This document shows, in pieces, positions 1 to 10,241 of a stretch of DNA of 64,000 nucleotides (positions are counted from its first letter, which is position 1; each line of letters begins with the position of its first letter). Location of the stretch: positions 21,356 to 85,355 of the forward strand of contig NZ_CANKYM010000008.1 of assembly GCF_947488185.1 (NCBI RefSeq), given 5' to 3'. The notes below the pieces were generated by a model. It was not told the DNA's origin. It worked only from the letters and a program-made list of their open reading frames with translations, and did no database searches. Source of the DNA: an uncultured Roseobacter sp. (GTDB lineage: Bacteria > Pseudomonadota > Alphaproteobacteria > Rhodobacterales > Rhodobacteraceae). Position numbers and translations under genes: made by a program.

Positions 1-1
1 G

Positions 2-2584
2 CTGGCCAAAGGGGCGGAGCGCATGGCCGCCGAGGCGGGGGAGGGCCTGTGCCTCAGCAGGCTTTATCACTATCTGGCGACGCGGATCGAGACGGCGGGG
101 CAGCTACGGTTGCTGCTGGGTCGGATTGTCACGCTCTGCCTGATTGAGCGGGTGCCCTTCCCGCAGGACGGCTTCCGCGATCTGCTCAACAACAAGATCG
201 AGACGCACCGCGCGGCGCTGTCCGAAGGGGTGCGCGACACGGTGGGCATCGGCGATGTGCCCGCCTCCATGATCCTTGAGATTTTTGCCGACGGGCCGGA
301 CAGCCTGACGCCGGAAGACCTGTTCCAGAAGCTTCTGGGCGATGCCTTTGACCTGTCGCTGAGCACCGCAGAGGGGCCGATCACCGCGTCGGTCAGTCAG
401 GTCTTGCCGTCGGGCAAGCCGGGGCAGGCGGGGATCAAGCTGGTGCTGGTGCTGGCACCGGGCATGCCCGCGGTCGCGGCGGGGGAGGGGATGCCCGCGC
501 CGACCCTGATGCTGCGCAATGCCGCCAATCCGCGTATCTGCCCGGTCTCGTTTCTGGAGATGTATACGCTGGAGGCCATCGACATCGAGGTGTCGGCAAC
601 CGGTATGCAAAAGCTGCTGGCCTGGTCGGACGACGGGCCGCTGGCCACGGATCAGTCGTTCCTGCCGTTCGGGGCGCGGCCGCAGGATGGGGCGAGTTTC
701 ATCGTGGCCAGCCCGGAAATGGCGCAGAAACCCGTGACCGAGATTGCCGTGGCCTTGACCTGGGCGGAGATGCCGGACCCTCTGGGCGGGTTTGCCGCCC
801 ATTACGCCAGCTATGCCGGGAAACCGGACATCCCGCAGCCGGAGCTGTCGGTGACCTATCTGAGCGGCGACGGCTGGAAACCGGTGAGTGACGCGCCGCT
901 GCCACTCTTTGAAACCCTGCCGGTGACCGGGGAGCTAACACCCGAGCGCAGTTTCAACGGGCGCATCAAGGGGCATTCGGTGCGCGCACCGGGACGCTTG
1001 ACGCCGGAGATGTTCACCGCGCGGCAGAGCCTGCGCGCCGGGGCCGTGCGCCTGACGTTGTCGGGCACGGCGGGGGGGTTTCACGCCGATCAATACCCGC
1101 TGGCGTTGGTCGAGGCGATGCGCCCCCGGTTGCTGCCCTTCCGCGAGCGCAAGATCCCGCCCGCGCCCTTCGTGCCGAAGATCGATGCGTTCGAGCTGTC
1201 CTACACGGCGCGGGCGTCCATTGAGGTCAACGCGCCCGATGCCGCCAACCCGGGCGAGCGGATCGTGCAGATCAACCCCTTTGGCCGGGTCGAGGTCTTT
1301 CCCAACCGAATGCTGCGCGAGATCGGGGTTTTCCCGCGCAGGCTGGGGTTCGGGCATCTTTTCCTGCATCTGGTGGGCGATCATGCCACCGGGCCGGTGC
1401 CGCTGCTCTTTGATATGGCAGAGAGCGGTCATCTGCGGCTGGTGCCCCGGCCCAACCCGGTGAAATGGTTCTATCTGGCCAGCCACGGTTGGACCGAGCT
1501 GCCCGACACTGCCATTTCCTCGGATACAACGGCGGGGCTGATGCGCTCGGGGCTGGTGATGGTGGACCTGCCCGAGGACGCCGCGCAGCATTCGCCGGAA
1601 ATGCCCGCAGGTGGGGTCTGGATGGCGGCGGTGGCAACCGGGCCGGACCTGAGCGTTTTCCCGGACCTGTCGGATTTGCGCACAAACGGTGTTTGGGCCA
1701 CGTGCACTGATGGCAGCTATCACGACCGTAGCCTTGACCGGGTATGGACCTTCAACCCCGCGCAGCCGGGGATTGCCGCGATCACCGAAATCCCCACCCC
1801 CGCAGAGGTGCGCCCGCCCGAGCATCGCGACGCCTTTGTCGCGCGGGTGTCGGAGCGGTTGCGGCACCGCAAGCGGGCGATCACGCCCTGGGATGTGGAA
1901 CGGCTGGTGCTGGACGCCTTCCCGGAGGTCTGGATGGCGAAATGCCTGCCGGGTTTGCGCCGTGACGATCCCGCCCCCGCGCCCGGTCAGGCGATGCTGG
2001 TGGTGGTGCGCCAGCCGCCGCCCGAGCCCACGGCACAGATGTTTGATGTCAGCACCCTGCAGCGCATCCGCGACTATGTTGACAATCACGCACCCGGTTT
2101 TGCCCATGTGGAGGTGGTGAACCCCACCTATGACCGGCTGCTGGTGCGCGCCAAGCTGGCCTTCGACCCCTACCGCGACGACGGGGCCATGGCGCAGCGG
2201 CTGCAGCGGGATCTGCGGCGGTTCCTGTCGGTCTGGACCGCCCCGCGCGATCTGGGCCGGTTCGGCTGGTCGCTGAACCTCAAGATGCTCAATGCCCATA
2301 TCAACGATCTCGAATACGTGCGCGGGGTGACGGATTTCTCGCTGCTGCATCTGGCCGCGGATGACGCGGGCGCGCATGTGCTGCTCGATTCCGCGCAAAG
2401 CGACTGGCGCGGCACCCTCGGGCCGAGCCTGCGCGGGTCGCGCCCGTGGAGCCTGCCGTTGTCGGCGGACGAACACGCGCTGACCGTGGTGCAGGCCACG
2501 CAGAATGAAACGCCGGTGCAAAGCGGGATCAGCCGACTGTCTGTGGGCGGCAATCTTATCGTCGGTCAAAGGAGTCCCTCGTGA
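2..2584 (+). CDS. eCIS baseplate J-like protein, 5' truncated by window edge
   Basis: Large baseplate protein of a contractile injection system. The frame is open back to base 2, so the first visible ATG (base 23) need not be the start and the gene probably begins outside the window. The visible part is about 860 residues. The C-terminal third holds the segment RHRKRAITPWDVERLVLDAF (near base 1870), a pattern I associate with phage/eCIS baseplate J-like proteins, followed by a domain that in this family connects baseplate wedges. It is translationally coupled to the next gene, with the stop overlapping the next start by 4 bp. The neighbouring second baseplate protein, tape-measure protein and AAA+ ATPase support the call. 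It probably corresponds to Afp11/Afp12-type wedge proteins; which one cannot be decided without alignment. Confidence 0.75.
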   Translation: MAKGAERMAAEAGEGLCLSRLYHYLATRIETAGQLRLLLGRIVTLCLIERVPFPQDGFRDLLNNKIETHRAALSEGVRDTVGIGDVPASMILEIFADGPDSLTPEDLFQKLLGDAFDLSLSTAEGPITASVSQVLPSGKPGQAGIKLVLVLAPGMPAVAAGEGMPAPTLMLRNAANPRICPVSFLEMYTLEAIDIEVSATGMQKLLAWSDDGPLATDQSFLPFGARPQDGASFIVASPEMAQKPVTEIAVALTWAEMPDPLGGFAAHYASYAGKPDIPQPELSVTYLSGDGWKPVSDAPLPLFETLPVTGELTPERSFNGRIKGHSVRAPGRLTPEMFTARQSLRAGAVRLTLSGTAGGFHADQYPLALVEAMRPRLLPFRERKIPPAPFVPKIDAFELSYTARASIEVNAPDAANPGERIVQINPFGRVEVFPNRMLREIGVFPRRLGFGHLFLHLVGDHATGPVPLLFDMAESGHLRLVPRPNPVKWFYLASHGWTELPDTAISSDTTAGLMRSGLVMVDLPEDAAQHSPEMPAGGVWMAAVATGPDLSVFPDLSDLRTNGVWATCTDGSYHDRSLDRVWTFNPAQPGIAAITEIPTPAEVRPPEHRDAFVARVSERLRHRKRAITPWDVERLVLDAFPEVWMAKCLPGLRRDDPAPAPGQAMLVVVRQPPPEPTAQMFDVSTLQRIRDYVDNHAPGFAHVEVVNPTYDRLLVRAKLAFDPYRDDGAMAQRLQRDLRRFLSVWTAPRDLGRFGWSLNLKMLNAHINDLEYVRGVTDFSLLHLAADDAGAHVLLDSAQSDWRGTLGPSLRGSRPWSLPLSADEHALTVVQATQNETPVQSGISRLSVGGNLIVGQRSPS

Positions 2585-3426
2585 CAAAACAGGATCGCAC
2601 CACTCTGAAATCGTTTTTCCGCGACGGGGCGCTGCCGACCGCGCGGGAATACCGGGACCTGATCGACAGCAGCGTCAATCAGGTTGAGGACGGATTTTCC
2701 AAGACGCCGGGCGATGGGCTGCAGCTGAATTCCGTGGGCACATCGCTGCGGGTGATGAGCCTTTACAAGGGGTTGGGGGCGCCGCGCCCGGCCTGGGTGA
2801 TGGAGCACGGCAAGACCGAAGGCGCGCTGCATCTGCGGCCTGAGCAGGGCATTCTGACGCAGGCCGATCCGGCGGCAGGTGTCGAGAACCCGAAGGCCTT
2901 GGGCCTGTGTTTCACGGCAGACGGGCGCGCGGGCATCAACACCGACACGCCCGACTGGCGGCTGGACGTGGACGGCGTGGCGCGCATGGGCGGGCGGATC
3001 GGCGTCAAGTCGCCCGACATCCCGCATGTGCCTGCGGATGGCAAATGGCACGATATCACGCCTGACATCACCGGCTGTCAGGCCTTCGAGGTGATGGCAG
3101 GGGTGGGTGGCACGCCGCGCATGGGGCGCTATTCCATGCTGCATGCCATTGCGATGAACGCCTATCACCCGCGTAACCCAATCCTGAACTGGCTGTTCAA
3201 GCGGCGCAGCATCAAGGCGCAGACGGCGGTCTACGGCAGCTATGCCGACCGGCTGAAACTGCGCTGGGTGGCGGGGGAGGGGCGACATTTCTTCAAGCTG
3301 CAGATCCGCTCGAACGCGCGGTTCGGCAAGGGCATGGTCATCCGCTACGGGCTGACGCGGCTGTGGTTTGACGCGACCATGGGCGGATCGCGCGGTGAAG
3401 GCGACCGCGACGCAGGGCTGCTATGA
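2581..3426 (+). CDS. eCIS-associated fiber/collar-like protein
   Basis: 281 residues, no signal peptide or membrane segment. The N-terminus (about residues 1-50) looks like an attachment helix region. The middle (about 115-135) contains GLCFTADGRAGINTDTP followed by RLDVDG, resembling the collar motif of tail-fiber and adhesin-type structural proteins. The C-terminal half (about 150-260) is an unrecognised, probably beta-rich domain. It sits between two baseplate genes with 4-bp overlaps on both sides, so it is almost certainly made with the particle. A receptor-binding or baseplate-decorating role is inferred from position and the collar-like motif, not from a recognised family. Confidence 0.5.
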   Translation: MTKQDRTTLKSFFRDGALPTAREYRDLIDSSVNQVEDGFSKTPGDGLQLNSVGTSLRVMSLYKGLGAPRPAWVMEHGKTEGALHLRPEQGILTQADPAAGVENPKALGLCFTADGRAGINTDTPDWRLDVDGVARMGGRIGVKSPDIPHVPADGKWHDITPDITGCQAFEVMAGVGGTPRMGRYSMLHAIAMNAYHPRNPILNWLFKRRSIKAQTAVYGSYADRLKLRWVAGEGRHFFKLQIRSNARFGKGMVIRYGLTRLWFDATMGGSRGEGDRDAGLL

Positions 3427-5615
3427 GCGTGCCTGAGGCCACAGATTTTGAGAGCCTGCGCGCGCGGGCGGTGCAGTTTGCCCAGGCCGCCTCGGGCAAC
3501 ATCTGGACCGATTACAACCTGCATGATCCGGGCGTGACGCTGCTGGAGCAAACCTGTTTCGCGCTCAGCGAAATCGGCTATCAGGCGGCGCATCCGATCC
3601 GCGATCTCTTGACGGATGCGGACGGCCAGCTGCGGTATTTTGATCTCGCACTTTACGACCCGCGCGCGGTGTTGCCGTCGGCCCCGGTCACCGATCTGGA
3701 TCTGACCTCCTCCCTGTCGGACCAGCCCGAGGTTTCGAGCGCTTGGGTCACACCGGGCGCGCGCCTCGGGCTTTACGATGTGGTGGTCATCCCCTCCGAG
3801 CCGGAAGCGGGGGAGGTGGATGAAACCGCCCTCGCGGCGCGGGTGGCGACGTGCTTTGCGCAGAGGCGGCCGTTGGCCACCGATCTGGGGCAGATCACCA
3901 TCGCGCGGAAACGCGACACCGTATTGAGCGGTCGGATCGAGGTCAGCCCCACGGCGGACCCGGAGCGGGTGGCGGCGCGGTTTTACTATCATGTCGCAGC
4001 CATACTGCGCGGCCGTACCGCGCCGCGGGACCGCAAGCACGGGGCCACCCGCGATGCGGTCTATGACCAGCCGGAGTTGTTCTTTCGCCCCCGGGTGGAG
4101 ACCGGCGAGCGCATCCCCGACATCGATGTGCATCTGACACGGCTGCGCGCGATCCCCGGCATCCGGGACATCGGTGAGCTGTCCTTTCGCAAGCTGCCGG
4201 TGGCGGACCCGGAGGAGGAGCTGAAACCCGGCTATCTGGCGCTTGTCCTGCCGCAGTCTGCGCAGGAGATCGAGCTGGATCTGCGCGTCGGCGAGAACCG
4301 CCTGACGCTCGATCACAACCGCATCCACGAAGAATATATCCGGGTGTCGGCGGAGAATATCTCGCGCGCGCACCACCATCTGGCAGAAGCGGATTGGTCG
4401 GTGCTGAAAGACGGTCGGCGGCGGGATTTCACCCGCAGCCATGTGGACGATATGCTGCCCGCAATCTATCGGCTCTATGGCACCTCCGCGCGGGCGGTGC
4501 AGAACCCCGCCACTCCCAAAACACCTGTCGATGATCTTTTTGTGCAGTATCGCGATGCGATCAACACACAGCTGGATGGCATGTCACAGGCGCTGGCGCA
4601 GCTGCCCGCGTTGTTTGACGCCGAGACGGATCAGGATACGGATGATCCGGCTGTGCATACGCGCCGGATCAAGCTGCTGGATCTGCTGCTGGCGATACAG
4701 GGCGAGACCCTGCCCGTCATCCGCCATTCCGGCCTGCACCACTACCGGTCCATCGCGGCGCGCCAGCGGTTTGAGCTGCACTGGCGTCTGGCCTACCTGC
4801 GCGCCCTGCCGGTGCTGAATGCCACGCGCGGCACCGGACCCACGGGACCGATGCCCGGCGGGTTCATGACGCGTCTGGGGCTGCTGGCGGATATCGCCGT
4901 TGAAACCTGGGCCGCCGGGCCGGGCCGGATGCAGGAACTCGGCTGGGTTCTGGATGATCAGACCGACATGCCCGCGCCCGGTTTTGCCCGCCGCGACTTG
5001 CTGCTGCCGCTGAACCCCTTTGACATGATCGTGCCGCGGGATGATCTGGCCGACCCGCTGCCCGGTGAGGTCCTGCAAGGCCTGACCCCCTTGGTGGCGG
5101 ACGGGGTGATGCACCCGGATCTCTTTCAGCGGGCCGCCGATGCGGATGCCTTTGTGATCAGCCCGGTTAGCGGCGGGCGCTACGCCGTGCTCTTCGACAG
5201 CGGCGATGCCGAGATGCTCTACGAGATCGAAACCACTGCTGATAAATTCGAGGCGATTGCGCGCGTAAACGCATTGCGGGCCACCTGGCGGGGGCTGCAT
5301 GAGGACGCCGAATGCGCCTGTCTGGTGGAAGACGTGCTGTTGCGCGGGCCAGAGGCGGCGTTCGAGGCGCACAGCTGCACGCTGCTGCTGACCGGGTGGA
5401 CGGCGCGCACCCGGCGCACGAGCTATCGCAGCTATGTCGCCGAGCTGGTGCAGCAACTGGCGCCGGCGCATGTTGTTGTCACTCTGCGGTGGCTGGACAT
5501 GGCGCAGATGGCGCGGTTTCGGGCGCTGCGGCTGGCCATTGACGCGCAGGGGCCGGAGGCCGATGCCCGCGCCGAGCTGCGCGCCTTTCTGCACGAGATG
5601 GAGGGGGCCGCATGA
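3423..5615 (+). CDS. eCIS baseplate wedge protein (Afp12-like)
   Basis: 730 residues. The N-terminus carries NIWTDYNLHDPGVTLLE (about residues 26-42) and continues with a helical segment (ALSEIGYQ). This signature is shared by the large second baseplate protein of extracellular contractile injection systems. The rest is a mixed domain protein without catalytic motifs that I recognise and without membrane segments. It overlaps the preceding and following genes by 4 bp each (ATGA junctions). With the J-like protein it would build the wedge of the baseplate around the spike. Family assignment rests on the N-terminal motif and gene order. Confidence 0.65.
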   Translation: MSVPEATDFESLRARAVQFAQAASGNIWTDYNLHDPGVTLLEQTCFALSEIGYQAAHPIRDLLTDADGQLRYFDLALYDPRAVLPSAPVTDLDLTSSLSDQPEVSSAWVTPGARLGLYDVVVIPSEPEAGEVDETALAARVATCFAQRRPLATDLGQITIARKRDTVLSGRIEVSPTADPERVAARFYYHVAAILRGRTAPRDRKHGATRDAVYDQPELFFRPRVETGERIPDIDVHLTRLRAIPGIRDIGELSFRKLPVADPEEELKPGYLALVLPQSAQEIELDLRVGENRLTLDHNRIHEEYIRVSAENISRAHHHLAEADWSVLKDGRRRDFTRSHVDDMLPAIYRLYGTSARAVQNPATPKTPVDDLFVQYRDAINTQLDGMSQALAQLPALFDAETDQDTDDPAVHTRRIKLLDLLLAIQGETLPVIRHSGLHHYRSIAARQRFELHWRLAYLRALPVLNATRGTGPTGPMPGGFMTRLGLLADIAVETWAAGPGRMQELGWVLDDQTDMPAPGFARRDLLLPLNPFDMIVPRDDLADPLPGEVLQGLTPLVADGVMHPDLFQRAADADAFVISPVSGGRYAVLFDSGDAEMLYEIETTADKFEAIARVNALRATWRGLHEDAECACLVEDVLLRGPEAAFEAHSCTLLLTGWTARTRRTSYRSYVAELVQQLAPAHVVVTLRWLDMAQMARFRALRLAIDAQGPEADARAELRAFLHEMEGAA

Positions 5616-8600
5616 GCGCCCGCCCGGCCCGATATGACGTGGAGGAGCGCCACAGGATCGGGCGTTTCGAGACCGATTTCAAGGTTGCTGCGGAGGAGGG
5701 GCCGCTGAGCACGCCGGAGCGGTTGGCGCGTCAGGTCCGGGCAGAGATTTTGCCTGCTTTGGAGGATGTTTTTGCGCATGACAGCGTGGTGGGGTGCGAC
5801 GCCCGGATCGAGACGCTGGAGATTGATCTTGGGGCGTGGCCCGCAGACCCGGATTGGCCCAGCCTGCGGGACACCCTGCGTGAGCAGCTTCTCGCGGCGC
5901 TGGCGCCGTACCTGCAGCAAAGGGCGGTTGGCGAGATCTCAACCGATCAATTGGCCCCGGTGGAACCGCAAGGGTCTGCGCGCCCCTCTGTCGACAACGT
6001 GGCGGCCGTATCGCCCGACGCGGTGGGTTCTCCCAGCGGCGCGATCATACCCCTTGTTGCTGGGGATGATGCGCCGCAGGTCTCTGATACATCCGACAAG
6101 ATCGTGCCGCTTGTGGCCCAGCCGGATCCGGATGTGTTTACGGTCCTGCGCGCGGTTTTCGGGCGCAGCCCGCAGGGATTTGAGAAAGCCTTGGCGCAGT
6201 TGCCCGATGGGGCTCACCGACAGGCATTGCAGCGCGTTTTGTCGGAGGCCGGAGCGGTTCCGGGGCACTACTACATCGACGCTATGAACATGGCCTTGAT
6301 CGGCGTTTTCACCCGCGCCGGTCATCCGTTGGAGATCGCACAGCGCAATGCGACAACACTGACTGCACGGCTGCTGGTGCATCCTGAGGGGGCGGCCCTT
6401 CTGCGCCGCGATTCTGGTGCGGCCCCGCAATCAGATGCCGGGTTGCCAGCGCCTGATCCTTTGGAAGGCCCGACAGCGCGCGGATCGGATAGTCCCGCGA
6501 TGCGGGGGACTGCAGCGGCGGGTGCTGCCCACTCGTCCCAGGTCCGGGGAGAGATCTCCGACGCAGATAAACTGCGGGCCGATTGGAAAGTGCGGCGCGC
6601 ATCGGTGGCAGGGTTCCTTGCGGGGCAGACAGCCGAAGAGCTGCAGCGCCTGCTTGAACATCTGGTGCCCGCCAGCCCGTCCGAATTTCACCAAACGGTT
6701 CAGGGGGTCCTTGCGGATACTGCGCACCCGCAGAAGGCGTTGCTGACGATTCTATCTGCGATTTTGGACGAGACACCGGTGGACATCGAGGCGCTGCGAC
6801 GCGCCGAGAAGACGGCGGCCAAGGGGGTGTCACCGGAGGCTGAGGAGGCCCGGCGGGGGGCGCGAGAGAGTTCGTTGTCGCCATCCGCTGACGCGGGCCT
6901 AGACGGGTGGGCAGGTCGTAGTGAATGGGCCCCGGTTCTGCAGGTGTTCGCGGCGGCGGCGCAGCCAGCGGGGGGCGGACAGCGGGCGCCAACATCAGGT
7001 GTTGACCGCAGTGTGCCGGTGCCGATCGAGAACCAAGCTTCGCCGAGGGTAGTTGGCGTGGGATCGCAGCCGACAGCGACCTCGTCGGAGGGTATAGCCG
7101 ACGGCGGCGCAGGGCAGCCGTCTGGCCTGGATCGTGGACGCGGCAGCACAGATGCACCTCTGCCGCAGGGCGCCACCGATGGCGCGCCAACGCAGCCAAG
7201 AACTGACAAAGAAGAAACGACCGCCCCGGACCTTGAAGAGCAGGGGGCAGACTTTTTTCATGCTTCCTCGACGGCGACGACCGGCAGTGTGCCGTCCCCG
7301 GAGGACCGTGGCGCAGGTGCTGATCCGGCAGAGCATGGAGCGGGTGAAGCCTCGGAAAATGACACGCCTGAGCGTCTGGTCGGACCCGCCCCCGGGGCAT
7401 CGGGCGATCTGGAAGCCCAACCGGGCATCGATCCTGCGACCTTGGCGCCGCGCGGCGCAAAGGTTCAGGAGGAGCCTTTCGCTTCGGGCGAAAAATCTGG
7501 GATTTCTGATGTGGCGACGACGCCCGCCGTGGAGCGGACGGGGAACACGCGCGGGCGGCATGGGTCCCTTGAGGAAAAAGAGACCCGTGAGGGTCGCGCG
7601 GATACCTCTGGCCCGGGAAAGGGTGCCACCGGTCGGACGGGGGCGGGGGCGTCACCTGCTGCATCCGAAAGCTCTGAGGTCGGGCAAAAAGGCGCGTTCG
7701 ATCCAACCGCGCGGGAGGCGCAAGATCGGGCCGAGCTCGACGATCCCGCCCGAGCGGGAGAATCGGCAGGCGGGTCAGATGCCGGGCGCGATTTCGGCGA
7801 TCCAGAAAGCCGTGATGAGGGCCCGCCACCCCCATCGGCAGATCGGCTGGCGGCAGACCATCCAGCCACGGATCACCCGCGCGCGGGTGCAGCCGATGCC
7901 GCGCCGGTGATCGCGCTTGTCGAAGCGGCCTTTGGCGAGGCCTCCTCCGACATCATCGCCATCGCGGATATGATCTGGGACGCCGTGCCCGGGTCTTTCA
8001 AAGCGACGACCGGGGCGCGGACAGGCAGTGGTGGATTTGAAATGACGGCGGACGCGGCAGGCGAGAGCAACCCGAAACTGCCTGTCGATGTACTGCTGGA
8101 CCTGATCGCGCGGGCCGGGCCAACCGCGCCGCGCCAGAAGCTTGTCCTGCAGTACATTGTGGAGTTCGCCAGCCCGGAGGCGGACGACCGGCAAACCCTG
8201 TTGCGCCACGTGATCGCGCGGTTGAGTTACCCGGTCTCGGGCCGCTCGCCCGCGCTGCGGCGAGAGGTCTTGCGTGGTTTGAAAGAGCTTTTCGATGAGA
8301 CGAGTCATCCCGCTCCTGAACCCTCTGGCGATTCCGATATGGCGGAGCCTCAAACACCCGACAATGGGCCGAAGCCCCGCATTCTGAGCCATCACGCGGG
8401 GCTTGTTCTGTTCCATCCCTACTACAAACTGCTCTTTTCCCGGCTGCAGCTTTTGACCGAAAAGAATGAACTGCAGCCGGATCAGCTGGGCCGGGCGCGA
8501 TCTGTGCTTGCCGCGCTGGCCGGGGAAGCGGAGGCGACGGCCCCCCTCGATCCGCTGGTGTGCGTTTTGCTGGGGGTGCCGGATGGCGCCACACCCCCGC

Positions 8601-8887
8601 CACCGGTGCCGCTGACCGAGGAAGAGGCGCAATTGATCGAGGGTCTGATCCGGTCTGTCATCGCGCAATGGTCGGCACTGGGACAGACCTCCCCCGCCGG
8701 GTTGCAGGAGGCGTTCATCCGCCGGGGCGGACAGCTTTGGATCGATGCAACGGGGGCGCATCTGCGGGTAGATCCCGGCCCCTTCGATGTGCTGCTCGAC
8801 AGCCTGCCGTGGTCGCTGGACACGGTGGTCGCCTTGCCCTGGATGCCGGTGCCCTGTCACGTCATGTGGAGGACGCAGGATGGATGA
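5612..8887 (+). CDS. eCIS tape-measure protein with long disordered insert
   Basis: 1091 residues. Residues 1-105 form the N-terminal domain typical of contractile injection system tape-measure proteins (RIETLEIDLG near residues 70-79). Two helical blocks follow at about 170-210 and 325-390. Residues about 400-765 are low-complexity and rich in G, A, E, S, P and T. The C-terminal 320 residues hold the conserved segments LSHHAGLVLFHPYY and, at the end, a Trp/Pro-rich block with SLPWSLDTVVALPWMPVP. In the family this protein sets tube length and connects baseplate and cap. The insert is much longer than I would expect for linkers here. The stop codon overlaps the ATPase start by 8 bp. Confidence 0.75.
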   Translation: MSARPARYDVEERHRIGRFETDFKVAAEEGPLSTPERLARQVRAEILPALEDVFAHDSVVGCDARIETLEIDLGAWPADPDWPSLRDTLREQLLAALAPYLQQRAVGEISTDQLAPVEPQGSARPSVDNVAAVSPDAVGSPSGAIIPLVAGDDAPQVSDTSDKIVPLVAQPDPDVFTVLRAVFGRSPQGFEKALAQLPDGAHRQALQRVLSEAGAVPGHYYIDAMNMALIGVFTRAGHPLEIAQRNATTLTARLLVHPEGAALLRRDSGAAPQSDAGLPAPDPLEGPTARGSDSPAMRGTAAAGAAHSSQVRGEISDADKLRADWKVRRASVAGFLAGQTAEELQRLLEHLVPASPSEFHQTVQGVLADTAHPQKALLTILSAILDETPVDIEALRRAEKTAAKGVSPEAEEARRGARESSLSPSADAGLDGWAGRSEWAPVLQVFAAAAQPAGGGQRAPTSGVDRSVPVPIENQASPRVVGVGSQPTATSSEGIADGGAGQPSGLDRGRGSTDAPLPQGATDGAPTQPRTDKEETTAPDLEEQGADFFHASSTATTGSVPSPEDRGAGADPAEHGAGEASENDTPERLVGPAPGASGDLEAQPGIDPATLAPRGAKVQEEPFASGEKSGISDVATTPAVERTGNTRGRHGSLEEKETREGRADTSGPGKGATGRTGAGASPAASESSEVGQKGAFDPTAREAQDRAELDDPARAGESAGGSDAGRDFGDPESRDEGPPPPSADRLAADHPATDHPRAGAADAAPVIALVEAAFGEASSDIIAIADMIWDAVPGSFKATTGARTGSGGFEMTADAAGESNPKLPVDVLLDLIARAGPTAPRQKLVLQYIVEFASPEADDRQTLLRHVIARLSYPVSGRSPALRREVLRGLKELFDETSHPAPEPSGDSDMAEPQTPDNGPKPRILSHHAGLVLFHPYYKLLFSRLQLLTEKNELQPDQLGRARSVLAALAGEAEATAPLDPLVCVLLGVPDGATPPPPVPLTEEEAQLIEGLIRSVIAQWSALGQTSPAGLQEAFIRRGGQLWIDATGAHLRVDPGPFDVLLDSLPWSLDTVVALPWMPVPCHVMWRTQDG

Positions 8888-10241
8888 TGGCCGCGAATTG
8901 TCCCTGTCGCTGGACAGCGGCACACCCCACGCCGTGGCCGTCGCGGCGGAACTGACATGGCTGGCGCAGGTCATCGATGCGCGGCTGACGCATTTCTTTG
9001 ACGCGCCCGAGAGTGCCTGTGATTTGCCGCCCGCGCCGCAGGCTCTTGTCGGCTCCGCCCTGGGGGACCTCATTGCGGAGAATGATCTCGATATCGGCGC
9101 CCGCCTGGTGCTGGCGCTGGCCATCGCGCCGCATGTCAACTCCGCCATCCTCGATCCGTTTTTCGTCAAGAATTCCGCCATTGACCGGGCGTTTTCGCAA
9201 TTCGGCGGCACGGGGGCAACTGCGACAACCTTCCAGCCGACGGCGGAAACGGCGCTGTTCCTGCTGGCGGGGGCGGATACGACGGCGCGGATTGCGGCGA
9301 TGTCGATGTTTGACGCGGACCATCCGCTGCGCCGCAAGGCCGGTGTGACGCTGAGCACGACAAATCCCGATACGCCTGCATTCGGCCAGATATTGACGCT
9401 GCCGGTGCACCGGATCGTGGCGCTTTGTGACGGGGCGGCCCCGCGGCCCGACTATTCGCCGAGCTTTCCCGCGCAGCGTTTGACCACGGCGCTGGACTGG
9501 TCCGATCTGGTCCTGCCCAGCGATCTGCACCACGCGCTGGGTCATATTCTGGCCTGGCTGGAGAACCGCGACAAGATCCTGTCGGACTGGGGCCTGCACC
9601 GGCAGTTCGGTCGCGGGTTCAAGGCGCTGTTTCACGGCCCGCCCGGCACCGGCAAGACGCTGACCGCGTCGCTGCTGGGCAAGCGCACGGGCATGGATGT
9701 CTACCGGGTCGATCTGTCCATGGTGGTGTCGAAATACATTGGCGAGACGGAAAAGAACCTCGGGTTGGTGTTCGATCTGGCGGCGGAGCGTGAGTGGATC
9801 CTGTTTTTTGACGAAGCGGATGCACTTTTCAGTGCGCGCAATGCGACGACCACTTCCAACGATCGTTATGCCAATCAGGAAGTGGCCTACCTGCTGCAGC
9901 GGATCGAGGAATGCGAGAGCCTTGTGATCCTCGCCACCAACCTGCGCAGCAACATCGACGAGGCGTTTTTCAGGCGCTTCCAGATGTCGGTGGGTTTTGT
10001 GAAGCCGGACGCCAGCCAGCGGTTGCAGATCTGGTCGAATGTGCTGGCTGAAGTGCCGTTGGCGGAGGATGTCGAGGTGGCCGCGATGGCAAAGAAACAT
10101 GCGCTGGTCGGCGGGGCCATTTCCAACGTGGTGCGCACGGCGGCGATCACCGCGTTGCGGCGGGGTCAGTCCCAGGTGGCCGCCGAAGATTTCGACCACG
10201 CCATTGCAACTGAGTTGCGCAAAGAAGGACGCACCACATGA
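8880..10241 (+). CDS. eCIS AAA+ ATPase (Afp15-like)
   Basis: 453 residues from the ATG that overlaps the tape-measure stop (ATGGATGA). An earlier in-frame ATG at 8787 lies deep inside the upstream gene and was not used. The N-terminal half is a helical family-specific domain. The AAA+ core has Walker A GPPGTGKT (residues 253-260), Walker B ILFFDEADALF (Asp311/Glu312), and a sensor/arginine-finger region ATNLRSNIDEAFFRRF. Such ATPases are a hallmark of eCIS loci and are thought to act in particle assembly rather than sheath recycling. It overlaps the next gene by 4 bp. Confidence 0.85.
   Translation: MDDGRELSLSLDSGTPHAVAVAAELTWLAQVIDARLTHFFDAPESACDLPPAPQALVGSALGDLIAENDLDIGARLVLALAIAPHVNSAILDPFFVKNSAIDRAFSQFGGTGATATTFQPTAETALFLLAGADTTARIAAMSMFDADHPLRRKAGVTLSTTNPDTPAFGQILTLPVHRIVALCDGAAPRPDYSPSFPAQRLTTALDWSDLVLPSDLHHALGHILAWLENRDKILSDWGLHRQFGRGFKALFHGPPGTGKTLTASLLGKRTGMDVYRVDLSMVVSKYIGETEKNLGLVFDLAAEREWILFFDEADALFSARNATTTSNDRYANQEVAYLLQRIEECESLVILATNLRSNIDEAFFRRFQMSVGFVKPDASQRLQIWSNVLAEVPLAEDVEVAAMAKKHALVGGAISNVVRTAAITALRRGQSQVAAEDFDHAIATELRKEGRTT

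Noticed and set aside
935..2587. 550-codon open frame on the minus strand inside the baseplate gene
   Set aside because: High-GC shadow frame rich in Arg, His and Gln; no family motif and no ribosome-binding site, fully overlapped by a coherent gene.
6309..9358. Two long minus-strand frames (508 and 527 codons) opposite the tape-measure gene
   Set aside because: They mirror the low-complexity insert and have no domain; composition is that of a shadow frame.
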